From: Komagataeibacter swingsii
GTDB lineage: Bacteria > Pseudomonadota > Alphaproteobacteria > Acetobacterales > Acetobacteraceae
Length of the DNA: 64,000 nt
Direction of reading: 5' to 3'
Assembly: GCF_003207895.1 (NCBI RefSeq)
Contig: NZ_NKUB01000002.1
Coordinates: 186,001 to 250,000 of the forward strand
A model generated the notes under the pieces. That model made no database searches and was not told where the DNA came from. It saw only the letters and a list, made by a program, of their open reading frames with translations. Made by a program: the position numbers and the translations under genes. Shown here in pieces: positions 56,058-63,719 of the stretch; within the stretch, counting starts at the first letter, position 1, and each line of letters opens with the position of its first letter.

Positions 56058-57529
56058 TGCGTGAAACCCTGCGCACCCGCCTGGGATGGTTACATGGCTG
56101 GGCCGGGTTTGTGGCGGGCCTGCTTGCCGCGTGCATTTTCATGACGGGCACGCTGTCGGTGTTCGATACGGAAATCACGCGGTGGATGCAGCCTGAAAAT
56201 CGGGTACCCGCCAAGACCGCCCTGACCGATACCGCCCTGGATGCCGCATCCAGCCTGATCCATGAACAGCAGCTTCATGGGGTCCCGGTTTTCCTGGCCC
56301 TGCCCTCCGTCCGGTCGCCGACCCTTGATGTGCTGCATTATGATGGGCGGCAATTTGTCGGCACCCGGTTCGACCCCCGCACCGGCATGCCCATCCCGGT
56401 CCGCGCCACGATGGGGGGCACTTTCTTTTTCAGCTTCCACTATACCCTGCTGGAAGGGGTAACAGGCACCCGGATCGTCAATATTATCGGCGTCGCCCTC
56501 CTTGTCGCCATCATATCCGGGACCGTCATTCATATCCGCGCGCTTGTTCCGGATATCGTAAGGCTGCGCCTGTCCGCCGCGCGCCTGCGTGGGTGGCTGG
56601 ATGCCCACCTGCTGGCTGGTGTGCTGGTCCTGCCCTTCACGGTCATGATCGTCTATACCGGCGTGCTGGTCAATGCGGGCCTGATCCTGCCCGCCACATC
56701 GCTGGCGCACCTGCTTGCCCCAGAAAAGCCGGGAACGCCCGCAACATCCGGCACGAAGGCCGCGACGGCCGCGCGCCGTCCCTTACCCCCGCTCGCCCCG
56801 CTTCTTGCCATAGCACGGTGCAGCCTGCAGGGACGTGACGCAGGCTTTATCCTGTTTTCCCCCGATCACCTGAGCATATACGCCAGCGATGCATCCGGTC
56901 CCTTCCTGACCCGTGACCATGCCGATTTCAGCCTGCCGGATGGCCGCCTGCTGGGCGCCACGACCACGCCGGGTCCTGTTGCCCATGCCATGCAGGTCAT
57001 GCATGGCCTGCATTATGCCCGTTTCGCGCCACTGGGCCTGCGCTGGCTGTATTTCGTATCGGGTCTGTGCGCCACGGCCACGATCGCCAGCGGACTGGTC
57101 CTGTTCCTGATGAAACGTCGCAGCCGGTCCGGACACCGTATCGGCTTTCGTGTGGGGGAAAGCCTGACCATCGCCACCCTGACTGGCCTGCCCATCAGCA
57201 TACTGGCATTCCTGTGGTGCAATCACCTGCTACCCGCCAGCATGGCGGGACGGGAGCGACTGGAAACTGGCTGCTTCCTGGGCATATGGATCCTGTGTAC
57301 CGGACATGCTGGCCTGCAATCATCGCGCCTGCACATGAATGCGGCATGGCGACCACAGTTGCGCCTGATCGGGCTGCTGGGGGGCGGGCTGCCCGTGCTT
57401 GATGTCCTGACCTGCCCCCGGGCGGTGTACGCCCTGCCCGCCCTCCATACCGCGCTGGACGGCATGGGACTGCTTGCGGCGGCCACTGCCCTGTATGTCC
57501 GCCACAGGCTGGGAAGCGACAGGACATGA
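56057..57529 (+). CDS. PepSY-domain inner-membrane protein
   Basis: A 490-residue membrane protein with a first helix at residues 12-32 (LHGWAGFVAGLLAACIFMTG), a large periplasmic part and three or more later helices; FFFSFHYTLLEGVTGTRIVN is typical of PepSY-associated TM proteins. Some relatives are siderophore-linked ferric reductases, with histidines in the helices that could bind haem. The ATG at 56057 overlaps the previous stop; an earlier in-frame start lies inside the preceding gene. No receptor gene is adjacent. Confidence 0.87.
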   Translation: MRETLRTRLGWLHGWAGFVAGLLAACIFMTGTLSVFDTEITRWMQPENRVPAKTALTDTALDAASSLIHEQQLHGVPVFLALPSVRSPTLDVLHYDGRQFVGTRFDPRTGMPIPVRATMGGTFFFSFHYTLLEGVTGTRIVNIIGVALLVAIISGTVIHIRALVPDIVRLRLSAARLRGWLDAHLLAGVLVLPFTVMIVYTGVLVNAGLILPATSLAHLLAPEKPGTPATSGTKAATAARRPLPPLAPLLAIARCSLQGRDAGFILFSPDHLSIYASDASGPFLTRDHADFSLPDGRLLGATTTPGPVAHAMQVMHGLHYARFAPLGLRWLYFVSGLCATATIASGLVLFLMKRRSRSGHRIGFRVGESLTIATLTGLPISILAFLWCNHLLPASMAGRERLETGCFLGIWILCTGHAGLQSSRLHMNAAWRPQLRLIGLLGGGLPVLDVLTCPRAVYALPALHTALDGMGLLAAATALYVRHRLGSDRT

Positions 57530-57783
57530 CCTTTCCTGCCACTTTCCTGCTCTGGCTCATGGCATTTTCATGCCATGCAAGGCTGCATCCGCACCGTTAC
57601 GGGTTCGCTCCCCTCGCCTTCCACGCACGACACATGGCGATCACTGGCCGGATTGCGGCCCCCGTTGTCGCGCTGGCGCTGGCTGCCCGGCTGGATGGGG
57701 TGACGGGCGTGCTCATATGGTTTGCCAGCCTGTCCATCGCAGGGTTATGCATGGCGCTGTGGCTGGCGTCACGCCATCACTGA
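57526..57783 (+). CDS. DUF3325-like small membrane protein
   Basis: An 85-residue membrane protein with three helices. It overlaps the PepSY gene by 4 bp (ATGA). The WLMAFSCHARLHPHRYG start and position as third gene match DUF3325 proteins, which commonly accompany DUF3649 and PepSY proteins in iron-uptake clusters. Function unknown. Confidence 0.75.
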   Translation: MTFPATFLLWLMAFSCHARLHPHRYGFAPLAFHARHMAITGRIAAPVVALALAARLDGVTGVLIWFASLSIAGLCMALWLASRHH

Positions 57784-57814
57784 AACAGGACAAGGCTGGT
57801 GGGTGAAGGCGGCT

Positions 57815-58192
57815 TTACCAGCCACCCCAGCCCCATCCGCCCACAAACCCGCCATAGGGATACCCATAATAACCGGGATACCCATAAACGGGATAGCCAT
57901 AGCCATCATACATATAGGGCGGCGGGCCACCATACCATCCCGGGCCGCCCCAGCCGCCACGGTCCCAGCCACCGCCGCCATGGCCGCGATCCCACCCACC
58001 GCCACGCGGGCCGCGATCCCAGCCGCCGCCACGGCCGCCGAATCCCGGCCCGCCATGGCCACCGCCGCCGCCCGGGCCACCATGGCCGCCACCGGGACCA
58101 TGCTGCGCATGCGCGGGGGATAATGGCAGCACCGGCGTTGCGGCCAGCGCCACGACCGTCAGGGCCATCGTCAGGGATTTCATATGCCTCAT
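57815..58192 (-). CDS. Secreted Gly/Tyr/Trp-rich repeat protein
   Basis: A 125-residue protein with a signal peptide (cleavage near PAHAQ). The mature part is built of GGGWDRG repeats (about residues 55-80) followed by a Tyr/Gly/Pro-rich tail (GYPVYGYPGYYGYPYGG). It is likely disordered or sticky and may be cell-surface associated. The ATG at 58192 is favoured by AAGGAG 8 nt upstream; another ATG lies 9 bp inside. No function is recognised. Confidence 0.7.
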   Translation of the reverse strand: MRHMKSLTMALTVVALAATPVLPLSPAHAQHGPGGGHGGPGGGGGHGGPGFGGRGGGWDRGPRGGGWDRGHGGGGWDRGGWGGPGWYGGPPPYMYDGYGYPVYGYPGYYGYPYGGFVGGWGWGGW

Positions 58193-58669
58193 TACCCTAC
58201 TCCTTTTCCCTTAACCTGATATCACGTCACGACAAAACAATGGCGGATTGTCACACTACTGTATCAACATCTTCTTTATTCCGGGAAGCTGGTATGAAAG
58301 TCCGGCATGACCAGAGAAAAATGCGGACTTCAGTAATGATGACAGGATGAAATCGATATATACGCCGCCCATATCCGTAAAACCGGAACATTACTAAAAA
58401 TAAATATCACGCTACGTAAATATAATTCACAAGAACGCAGGCACACGCACCGCAAGAAAGCAAAATGCGCGGTCGTTCCGCGCCCCTGCTCCATGGCCCG
58501 CAGGCACTCCCTTTTTCCCGTGACGGTACGGGAATAACGGTCCCCTGTCCTTCCACCATGGCCAAGGGTCCGGGACACCCATATGGGATCAGGGTTTCAT
58601 GCCCCGATGGGCATTGGCGCACATCCCGGAATCAAGCCGTGCGCCTGGACGTGGATTTCCCCCATCCAC
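58193..58669. other. Gene-free stretch
   Basis: The 477 bp between the Gly-rich protein and the flavoprotein subunit contain no supported gene. An AT-rich part (58340-58440) probably carries the promoter of the Gly-rich gene. Nothing else stands out. No partner genes for the flavoprotein subunit are found here. Confidence 0.4.
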
Positions 58670-59689
58670 TCAATCGGAACCTGACCAGACAGGCAGGCTA
58701 CCATCCGGTTGGGGCAACGCAGTTGCCGCCTGCCACAGGGCATGCTGGATCACCCTTGGGGCAAGGGTTCTCTTGGCCGTACTGTCACGGTCAACCACAG
58801 CCCCCTGCACCAGCCGTTCCGCCACGTCACGGAACAGGCCGCGTGAGGGGCGCCTGCCGCGCAACATGTCCTCGACTTCCGGCACGTACCATGGCCTGCT
58901 GGCCACGCCACCCAGCGCCACCCGCCCGTGCCGGATGATATCCCCGTCCATTTCCAGCCCCACCGCAACCGAGACGACGGCCAGCGCCAGGAAATTCAGG
59001 TCACGTATCTTGAGATAGGTATAATGGGGACCGAATGAAACCGGCGGCAGGTCAATCGACAGGACCAGTTCGCTGGGACGAAGGACAGTTTCCAGCCACG
59101 GCGTACCGCCCGGCAGGCGATGATAGTCACGCGCATGGACCCGCCGCGCGCCCTGCGGCCCATACAGGTTGATCACGGCATCCAGCATGGCCAGCACCAC
59201 GCACATATCGGATGGGAAAGCGGCGATACACTCGGCGCTGGTGCCCAGTATGGCATGGACCCGGTTGCGCGCGCCCCGCGCGGCGCAGCCCGTCCCGGGG
59301 GCGCGCTTGTTGCACGCGGCATTGGTGTCATAAAAATAGCGGCATCGCGTACGCTGGTTGATGTTGCCCCCATTGGTGGCGACGTGCCGGATACGCGCGC
59401 TGGCTCCGGCAAGGAGGGCCGAAGCCAGTACGGGATAGCGCCTGCGCACCAGCGGATGGGCGGCTGTCCGGGCATTGGTGGCCAGCGCCCCAAGCCGCAG
59501 CCCCCCATCGGGCAACGGTTCGATGGCATCGAGCGACAGGGCCTTGATGTTGATGACGTGCTCGGGCCGTTCGACATCCACTTTCATCAGGTCGATCAGG
59601 CTGGTTCCACCGGCAAGGTAACGACTGTGGGGCGGCGCCCGTACGACGGCTGCCAGCGTATCGGGCCTGCTGTAGAAAAATGCCCTCAT
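58670..59689 (-). CDS. FAD-binding subunit of a xanthine dehydrogenase-family enzyme (PaoB/YagS-like)
   Basis: A 339-residue medium subunit of molybdenum hydroxylases. It begins MRAFFYSRPDTLAAVV, has the FAD motif YLAGGTSLIDLMK and GGNINQRTRCRYFYD followed by ACNKRAPGTGCAA. The cysteines in this insert match the [4Fe-4S] site of E. coli PaoB, the aldehyde oxidoreductase subunit. The start at 59689 has a G-rich site upstream; a longer ORF reaches 59737. The partners, a 2Fe-2S subunit and a molybdopterin subunit, are not next to it on either side, so it is an orphan in this window. Confidence 0.88.
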   Translation of the reverse strand: MRAFFYSRPDTLAAVVRAPPHSRYLAGGTSLIDLMKVDVERPEHVINIKALSLDAIEPLPDGGLRLGALATNARTAAHPLVRRRYPVLASALLAGASARIRHVATNGGNINQRTRCRYFYDTNAACNKRAPGTGCAARGARNRVHAILGTSAECIAAFPSDMCVVLAMLDAVINLYGPQGARRVHARDYHRLPGGTPWLETVLRPSELVLSIDLPPVSFGPHYTYLKIRDLNFLALAVVSVAVGLEMDGDIIRHGRVALGGVASRPWYVPEVEDMLRGRRPSRGLFRDVAERLVQGAVVDRDSTAKRTLAPRVIQHALWQAATALPQPDGSLPVWSGSD

Positions 59690-59969
59690 GCCACCCCCTT
59701 GGAAAAAGGCCGGAACCATTCCAATGCTCATCCCCAACCACGGGGACGCGACAGGGTTTCCGACCCACTCCCGTCAAGGTCATTCACCTATCCGTGAAAT
59801 TTGCCAATTTCATGTCCTGTCATCGCGCATGCGCCTGCGGGGTCCCGTTCGCGCCGGGCAGCCGGCACAGGGCATCGCGCATCCGCATGCCAGCGGTTTC
59901 CCCGCACGTCGCGCGGTAATATGGCGTCATACGGCAAAACGGCCATGCATCGGGGCCGGGCACCGTGGT

Positions 59970-60563
59970 TTACGCAGGCTGCGCCTTGCGGGCCGCCAGA
60001 TAATCCTGGGCCGTGCGGAAACCGGTTTCCTGTGCGTTGAGCAGGCTTTCCAGATGCTCGCGGTTATTGACCAGGCCACGGGCAAGGATATGCCCCTGCC
60101 CATCCAGCAGGAAGGCGGAGGGCAGCTTGTCCACTTCCAGGATACGGCCAAGGTCAGGGTCGTTTATGAATCTTGCCGGGTCGATATGCTGGCTGCTGGC
60201 AAAAGCCTGCTGCATCTGCGGTGTATCATCGCCTGCAAAGACCAGGTCCAGTTTCTCGCGCTGGCAGAACATGCGGGCAATCGGGATCATCTTGCGCGAA
60301 ATGGGACAGGTCGACGCCACGAACATGAGCAGGCGGCCCGTGGGCGCGCCCTGTGTCAGCACGACATCGTGGCCGGTCAGGGTATGGAATGCCTGATCCG
60401 GGCAGCGGTCGCCCGGGCGGGGACCGGCGGCGCCGATCAGCGCGCCGACCGGCGGGATCTCACGGAACATCTGCCGGACCTGCCGCAGCAGCTGCCCCAG
60501 CGTCCACCCCGCCATCAGCAGGACCAGCGTGCATATGGAAGATGAAACCACAAGTATTTCCAT
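59970..60563 (-). CDS. MauD-like thioredoxin-fold membrane protein with altered active site
   Basis: A 197-residue protein with one N-terminal helix (residues 3-26) and a periplasmic thioredoxin fold. It has the length and layout of MauD: GDRCPDQAFHTLTG, then LLMFVASTCPISRKMIPIA, and LPSAFLLDGQGHILARGLVN. The CPxC motif of MauD is here C86-P-I-S89, so only one active-site cysteine remains. It diverges from the amine dehydrogenase operon, whose own MauD (62546) keeps CPVC. The start at 60563 gives the helix; an ORF extension to 60617 is rejected. Confidence 0.82.
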   Translation of the reverse strand: MEILVVSSSICTLVLLMAGWTLGQLLRQVRQMFREIPPVGALIGAAGPRPGDRCPDQAFHTLTGHDVVLTQGAPTGRLLMFVASTCPISRKMIPIARMFCQREKLDLVFAGDDTPQMQQAFASSQHIDPARFINDPDLGRILEVDKLPSAFLLDGQGHILARGLVNNREHLESLLNAQETGFRTAQDYLAARKAQPA

Positions 60564-60746
60564 TGATCGGCCTGCCACGCTGTACGGAAAATGAAGACGA
60601 TGTCCCCACGCATCCATGCGCGGGGGTGGGATGATCCAACCTTACCGCCATCCGCCCGGCGTGATCCAGACGGCAATCCGGCATTTTGCGCCTTTTCAGA
60701 ATAAACGTGACATATCCGTTACATATGTGCATCTAAGCCATAACGT

Positions 60747-60776
60747 TTCTTGATCGTTCTATAACGCTGGTATAAT
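60747..60776 (+). promoter_or_regulatory. Sigma-70-type promoter of the amine dehydrogenase operon
   Basis: TATAAT at 60771-60776 is a perfect -10 box. TTCTTG (60747-60752) sits 18 bp before it and TTGATC (60750) 15 bp before it. Transcription would begin near 60783, which is why the start codon at 60810 is preferred for the first gene. Confidence 0.55.
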
Positions 60777-60809
60777 CCTTGAATGATTCCTGGATGGGAT
60801 AACGATTTC

Positions 60810-62015
60810 ATGACTCTAAGTTACAGCGGCGCATGCCGTAACCTGCTTGGCCTTTTCCTGTGTGGACTTGTTGCGTCAACCGCCCTTTCCCCGACCGGGG
60901 CGGCCGGAGCCGAACCCGTCCTGCAGACGGAACAGAGCGATACCATTAGCCTTCCCTCCCCCGGTCCCCACACGATCCTGGTCGAGGACGCCGTGTATGA
61001 CCACAACAAGGACGGGCGCGTCTATGTCGTGGATGCGGACCACGGCCGGCGGCTGGGCATGGTGCAGGCCGCCTACAACGCCAATGTCGCGCAATCCCCG
61101 GACGCACAGCATTTCTATGTTGCCGAAACGACATGGGCGCATGGCAACCGTGGGCAGCGCGACGACCTGCTGGTCCAGTACGATCCCCATACGCTGGCTG
61201 TCCTGTCGGATGAAAAGCTGCCCGCGCGCGCGCTGGTCACACCAAAGAAAAACGACCTGGCCATCAATGCCGATGGCAGCAGGGCCTATGTGTATGTCAT
61301 GAGTCCGACCAACGGCGTGGAAGTGATCGACACGCACGCCCATACGGTCGAACAGACGGTTGAAGTGCCCGGCTGCGCCCTGGTGTACCCATGGGGCAAC
61401 AGCGGGTTCTCCTCGCTGTGCGCGGATGGCACGCTGGCCAACGTGTCCATCGGCACGGATGGCAAGGCGTCACTGACCCATTCAGCCCCCTTCTTCGTGC
61501 CGGACCGCGATGGCGTGCTGGAACACAGCCCCGGCACGCATGACGGGCATATGTGGTTCATCACCAACAGCGGCATGGTCTATCCCGTCAAGCTGGGCGC
61601 CACGGATGAAATCGGCACGGCATGGTCCCTGCAGCAGGGCGCGGGCATGCCGGTCGCGCCGGACGCGCGCGCGCCCTTCGACGTGGCGTGGCGGCCCGGT
61701 GGGTGGCAGCTTTCCGCCCTGCACGCCAGCAGTGGGGAGCTTTATGTGCTCATGCACCGGGGCACATTCTGGACCCACAAGGAAGATGGCACGGAAGTCT
61801 GGGTATTCGATACGAATACGCACAAGCGCGTGCGCCGCATTCCCCTGCCTGCCGCAAGCCCGATCGTGGGCGTGACACAGGATGAACATCCCCTGATGTT
61901 CACGTCGGATGAAGCGGGCGACCTCCATATCTTCGATGCCCGTAGCGGCAAGCTGCAGCGCACCATGAAACATCTAGGCACGGATCTGATCTTTACGGTC
62001 GCTCCGGGGGAATAA
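60810..62015 (+). CDS. mauB: TTQ-dependent amine dehydrogenase, heavy (large) chain
   Basis: A 401-residue periplasmic subunit of the methylamine/aralkylamine dehydrogenase family, which oxidises primary amines to aldehyde and ammonia and passes electrons outward. A signal peptide (LLGLFLCGLVASTALSP) precedes a seven-bladed beta-propeller with repeated VYVVDADHGRRLGMV-like strands, VEVPGCALVYPWG and TEVWVFDTNTHKRVRRI. The family cannot be split into methylamine or aromatic-amine specificity by eye. An in-frame ATG at 60783 is possible, but it would lie at the predicted transcription start. Confidence 0.9.
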   Translation: MTLSYSGACRNLLGLFLCGLVASTALSPTGAAGAEPVLQTEQSDTISLPSPGPHTILVEDAVYDHNKDGRVYVVDADHGRRLGMVQAAYNANVAQSPDAQHFYVAETTWAHGNRGQRDDLLVQYDPHTLAVLSDEKLPARALVTPKKNDLAINADGSRAYVYVMSPTNGVEVIDTHAHTVEQTVEVPGCALVYPWGNSGFSSLCADGTLANVSIGTDGKASLTHSAPFFVPDRDGVLEHSPGTHDGHMWFITNSGMVYPVKLGATDEIGTAWSLQQGAGMPVAPDARAPFDVAWRPGGWQLSALHASSGELYVLMHRGTFWTHKEDGTEVWVFDTNTHKRVRRIPLPAASPIVGVTQDEHPLMFTSDEAGDLHIFDARSGKLQRTMKHLGTDLIFTVAPGE

Positions 62016-62018
62016 GGG

Positions 62019-62549
62019 ATGGATATGCTGGTTTTGCAGGGGGCATGTGGCCTCTGTTGCGGACTGGTCGGGGGCATGTTCCTGCTTGCGGGCCTGCCCA
62101 AGCTTGCGGATCACGACAGTTTCCTCGGGGTAATCGCGTCCTACCGGCTTGTGCCGTCATCACTTGTCGCCGTTGCGGCATGGGGCATCGCGCTGGCTGA
62201 AACGCTGGCGGCGGCGGCCCTGCTGTCGGGCATGGCGCCGCGTCCGGGTGGCCTGCTGTCTGTGGCGCTGATCGCCATGTTCACGCTGGCGATGGGCATA
62301 AACGTCGCCCGTGGCCGCACCGCCCTGTCATGCGGGTGCATGCCCGGCAGTGATGGCGAACACCTTTCATGGAAGCTGGTCGCCCGCACGGCGCTGTGCG
62401 CGCTGCCGGCGCTGGTGCCCGTATGGATCGCCCTGCCGCAGGCCACGGTCCTGCGGGTGGAAAGCATCGTGGGTGGCGTCTGCCTGTTCATGATGTGGCG
62501 CGCGACCCGCTTGCTGGCCCCCGTGAATACGGAAGGACTGTCATCATGA
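62019..62549 (+). CDS. mauE: MauE, membrane protein for amine dehydrogenase maturation
   Basis: A 176-residue inner-membrane protein with four to five helices. MauE is required with MauD for export or disulfide formation of the cysteine-rich light chain. GLPKLADHDSFLGVIASYRL and the SCGCMPG loop with cysteines fit the family. It begins 3 bp after the heavy chain stop and overlaps mauD by 4 bp. Confidence 0.9.
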   Translation: MDMLVLQGACGLCCGLVGGMFLLAGLPKLADHDSFLGVIASYRLVPSSLVAVAAWGIALAETLAAAALLSGMAPRPGGLLSVALIAMFTLAMGINVARGRTALSCGCMPGSDGEHLSWKLVARTALCALPALVPVWIALPQATVLRVESIVGGVCLFMMWRATRLLAPVNTEGLSS

Positions 62550-63148
62550 TGACACTTCTGGTGATCTGGCAGGTGGCCCTGGCGATTGTGGCGCTCGGTC
62601 TGGCGGCCGGCCTGTTCGCGCTGGCCCGCCAGATCGGCATCCTGCATGAACGCCTGGCCCCCATCGGCCCGCAGGCCGCCCATCAGGGGCTGGATGTCGG
62701 GCAGAGCGTCCCGCGTCTGGTCATGCGCACGCTGGCGGGTGAACCGTTTGTCATTGGCGGCCCGCTGGATGCGGGCCAGCGGATGATGGTCATATTCGTG
62801 GCGCCCGACTGCCCCGTATGCAAACGCGTCGTGCCGCTGGCGCGCGCGATTGCGGGTGAGCAGGGTCTGGATCTGGTGCTGGTGGGCGATGGCGCGGAAC
62901 CCGAGCTGAAGGAAATGGCCACCCGTCCCGACATGGCGGGGCTGACGCTGGTTACGGGTGTGGAACTGTCGCTGGTGCTGCAGGTCAACCGGTTGCCCAC
63001 ACTGGTCATAATCGATGACCATGCGACCATACTGGCCAAGGATATTGTCAATACGCGCCGGCAGATCGAAGCTGCCGTCCAGTCTTCTGAAGCCGGAGGC
63101 AAGAATGCCGGTAACGTCACAAAGGAAATTGCCCATGCTGCCGTCTGA
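62546..63148 (+). CDS. mauD: MauD, thiol-disulfide protein for light-chain maturation
   Basis: A 200-residue protein with an N-terminal membrane helix and a periplasmic thioredoxin fold. The active site C89-P-V-C92 (VAPDCPVCKRV) is intact. The cis-proline region reads NRLPTLVIID. MauD is thought to make or isomerise the six disulfides of the light chain. It overlaps mauE by 4 bp and mauA by 14 bp. Compare the cysteine-poor paralogue at 59970. Confidence 0.92.
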   Translation: MMTLLVIWQVALAIVALGLAAGLFALARQIGILHERLAPIGPQAAHQGLDVGQSVPRLVMRTLAGEPFVIGGPLDAGQRMMVIFVAPDCPVCKRVVPLARAIAGEQGLDLVLVGDGAEPELKEMATRPDMAGLTLVTGVELSLVLQVNRLPTLVIIDDHATILAKDIVNTRRQIEAAVQSSEAGGKNAGNVTKEIAHAAV

Positions 63149-63719
63149 CAGGGCTGATAATGAACGCAACGGGTCCATGATGGACCGCCTGACGGAAAAC
63201 CTGGTGCGCAGGCTGGCCGGACACGCCTCGCGCCGTGGCGTGCTGGCCCGCCTGGGTGCTGCCATGGCGGCTGTCCCGGCATTTCCGCTGCTGCCGGTTA
63301 CCCGCGCATCCGCCGCCACGGCGCCCGCGGGCAAGACGGCCAAGGCCCCCAGCCCGTTCGCCGCCCATGCACAGGCCAAGGATGACATGGCATGTGACTA
63401 CTGGCGCTACTGCGCCATTGACGGCTATCTGTGCACGTCCTGCGGCGGGGGCATTCACAGTTGCCCGCCCGGCACGGCGCCTTCGCCGACATCATGGATC
63501 GGCAGCTGCTTCAACCCGCAGGATGGACGTTCCTACCTGATCGCCTATCGCGACTGCTGTGGCCAGGATGCCTGCGATGAGGTCAACTGCCTGAACACGG
63601 ATGGTGACCAGCCATCCTACCGGCCCATGGCCAACAATGACATTATCTGGTGTTTCGGCACGGGAACGTCGGAAATGTACAACTGCTCAACCGCCGCAAT
63701 TATCGGAAGCACGACATGA
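63135..63719 (+). CDS. mauA: TTQ amine dehydrogenase, light (small) chain
   Basis: A 194-residue precursor of the catalytic subunit. The two tryptophans fused into tryptophan tryptophylquinone are W121 (TSWIGSC) and W172 (DIIWCFG), exactly 51 residues apart as in Paracoccus MauA (W57/W108). The catalytic Asp (D140, YRDCC) and the dense cysteine pattern are also conserved. The leader (RRLAGHASRRGVLARLGAAM) is Tat-like. AAAGGAAA supports the ATG at 63135; the Met at 63177 would also precede the leader. Confidence 0.93.
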   Translation: MLPSDRADNERNGSMMDRLTENLVRRLAGHASRRGVLARLGAAMAAVPAFPLLPVTRASAATAPAGKTAKAPSPFAAHAQAKDDMACDYWRYCAIDGYLCTSCGGGIHSCPPGTAPSPTSWIGSCFNPQDGRSYLIAYRDCCGQDACDEVNCLNTDGDQPSYRPMANNDIIWCFGTGTSEMYNCSTAAIIGSTT

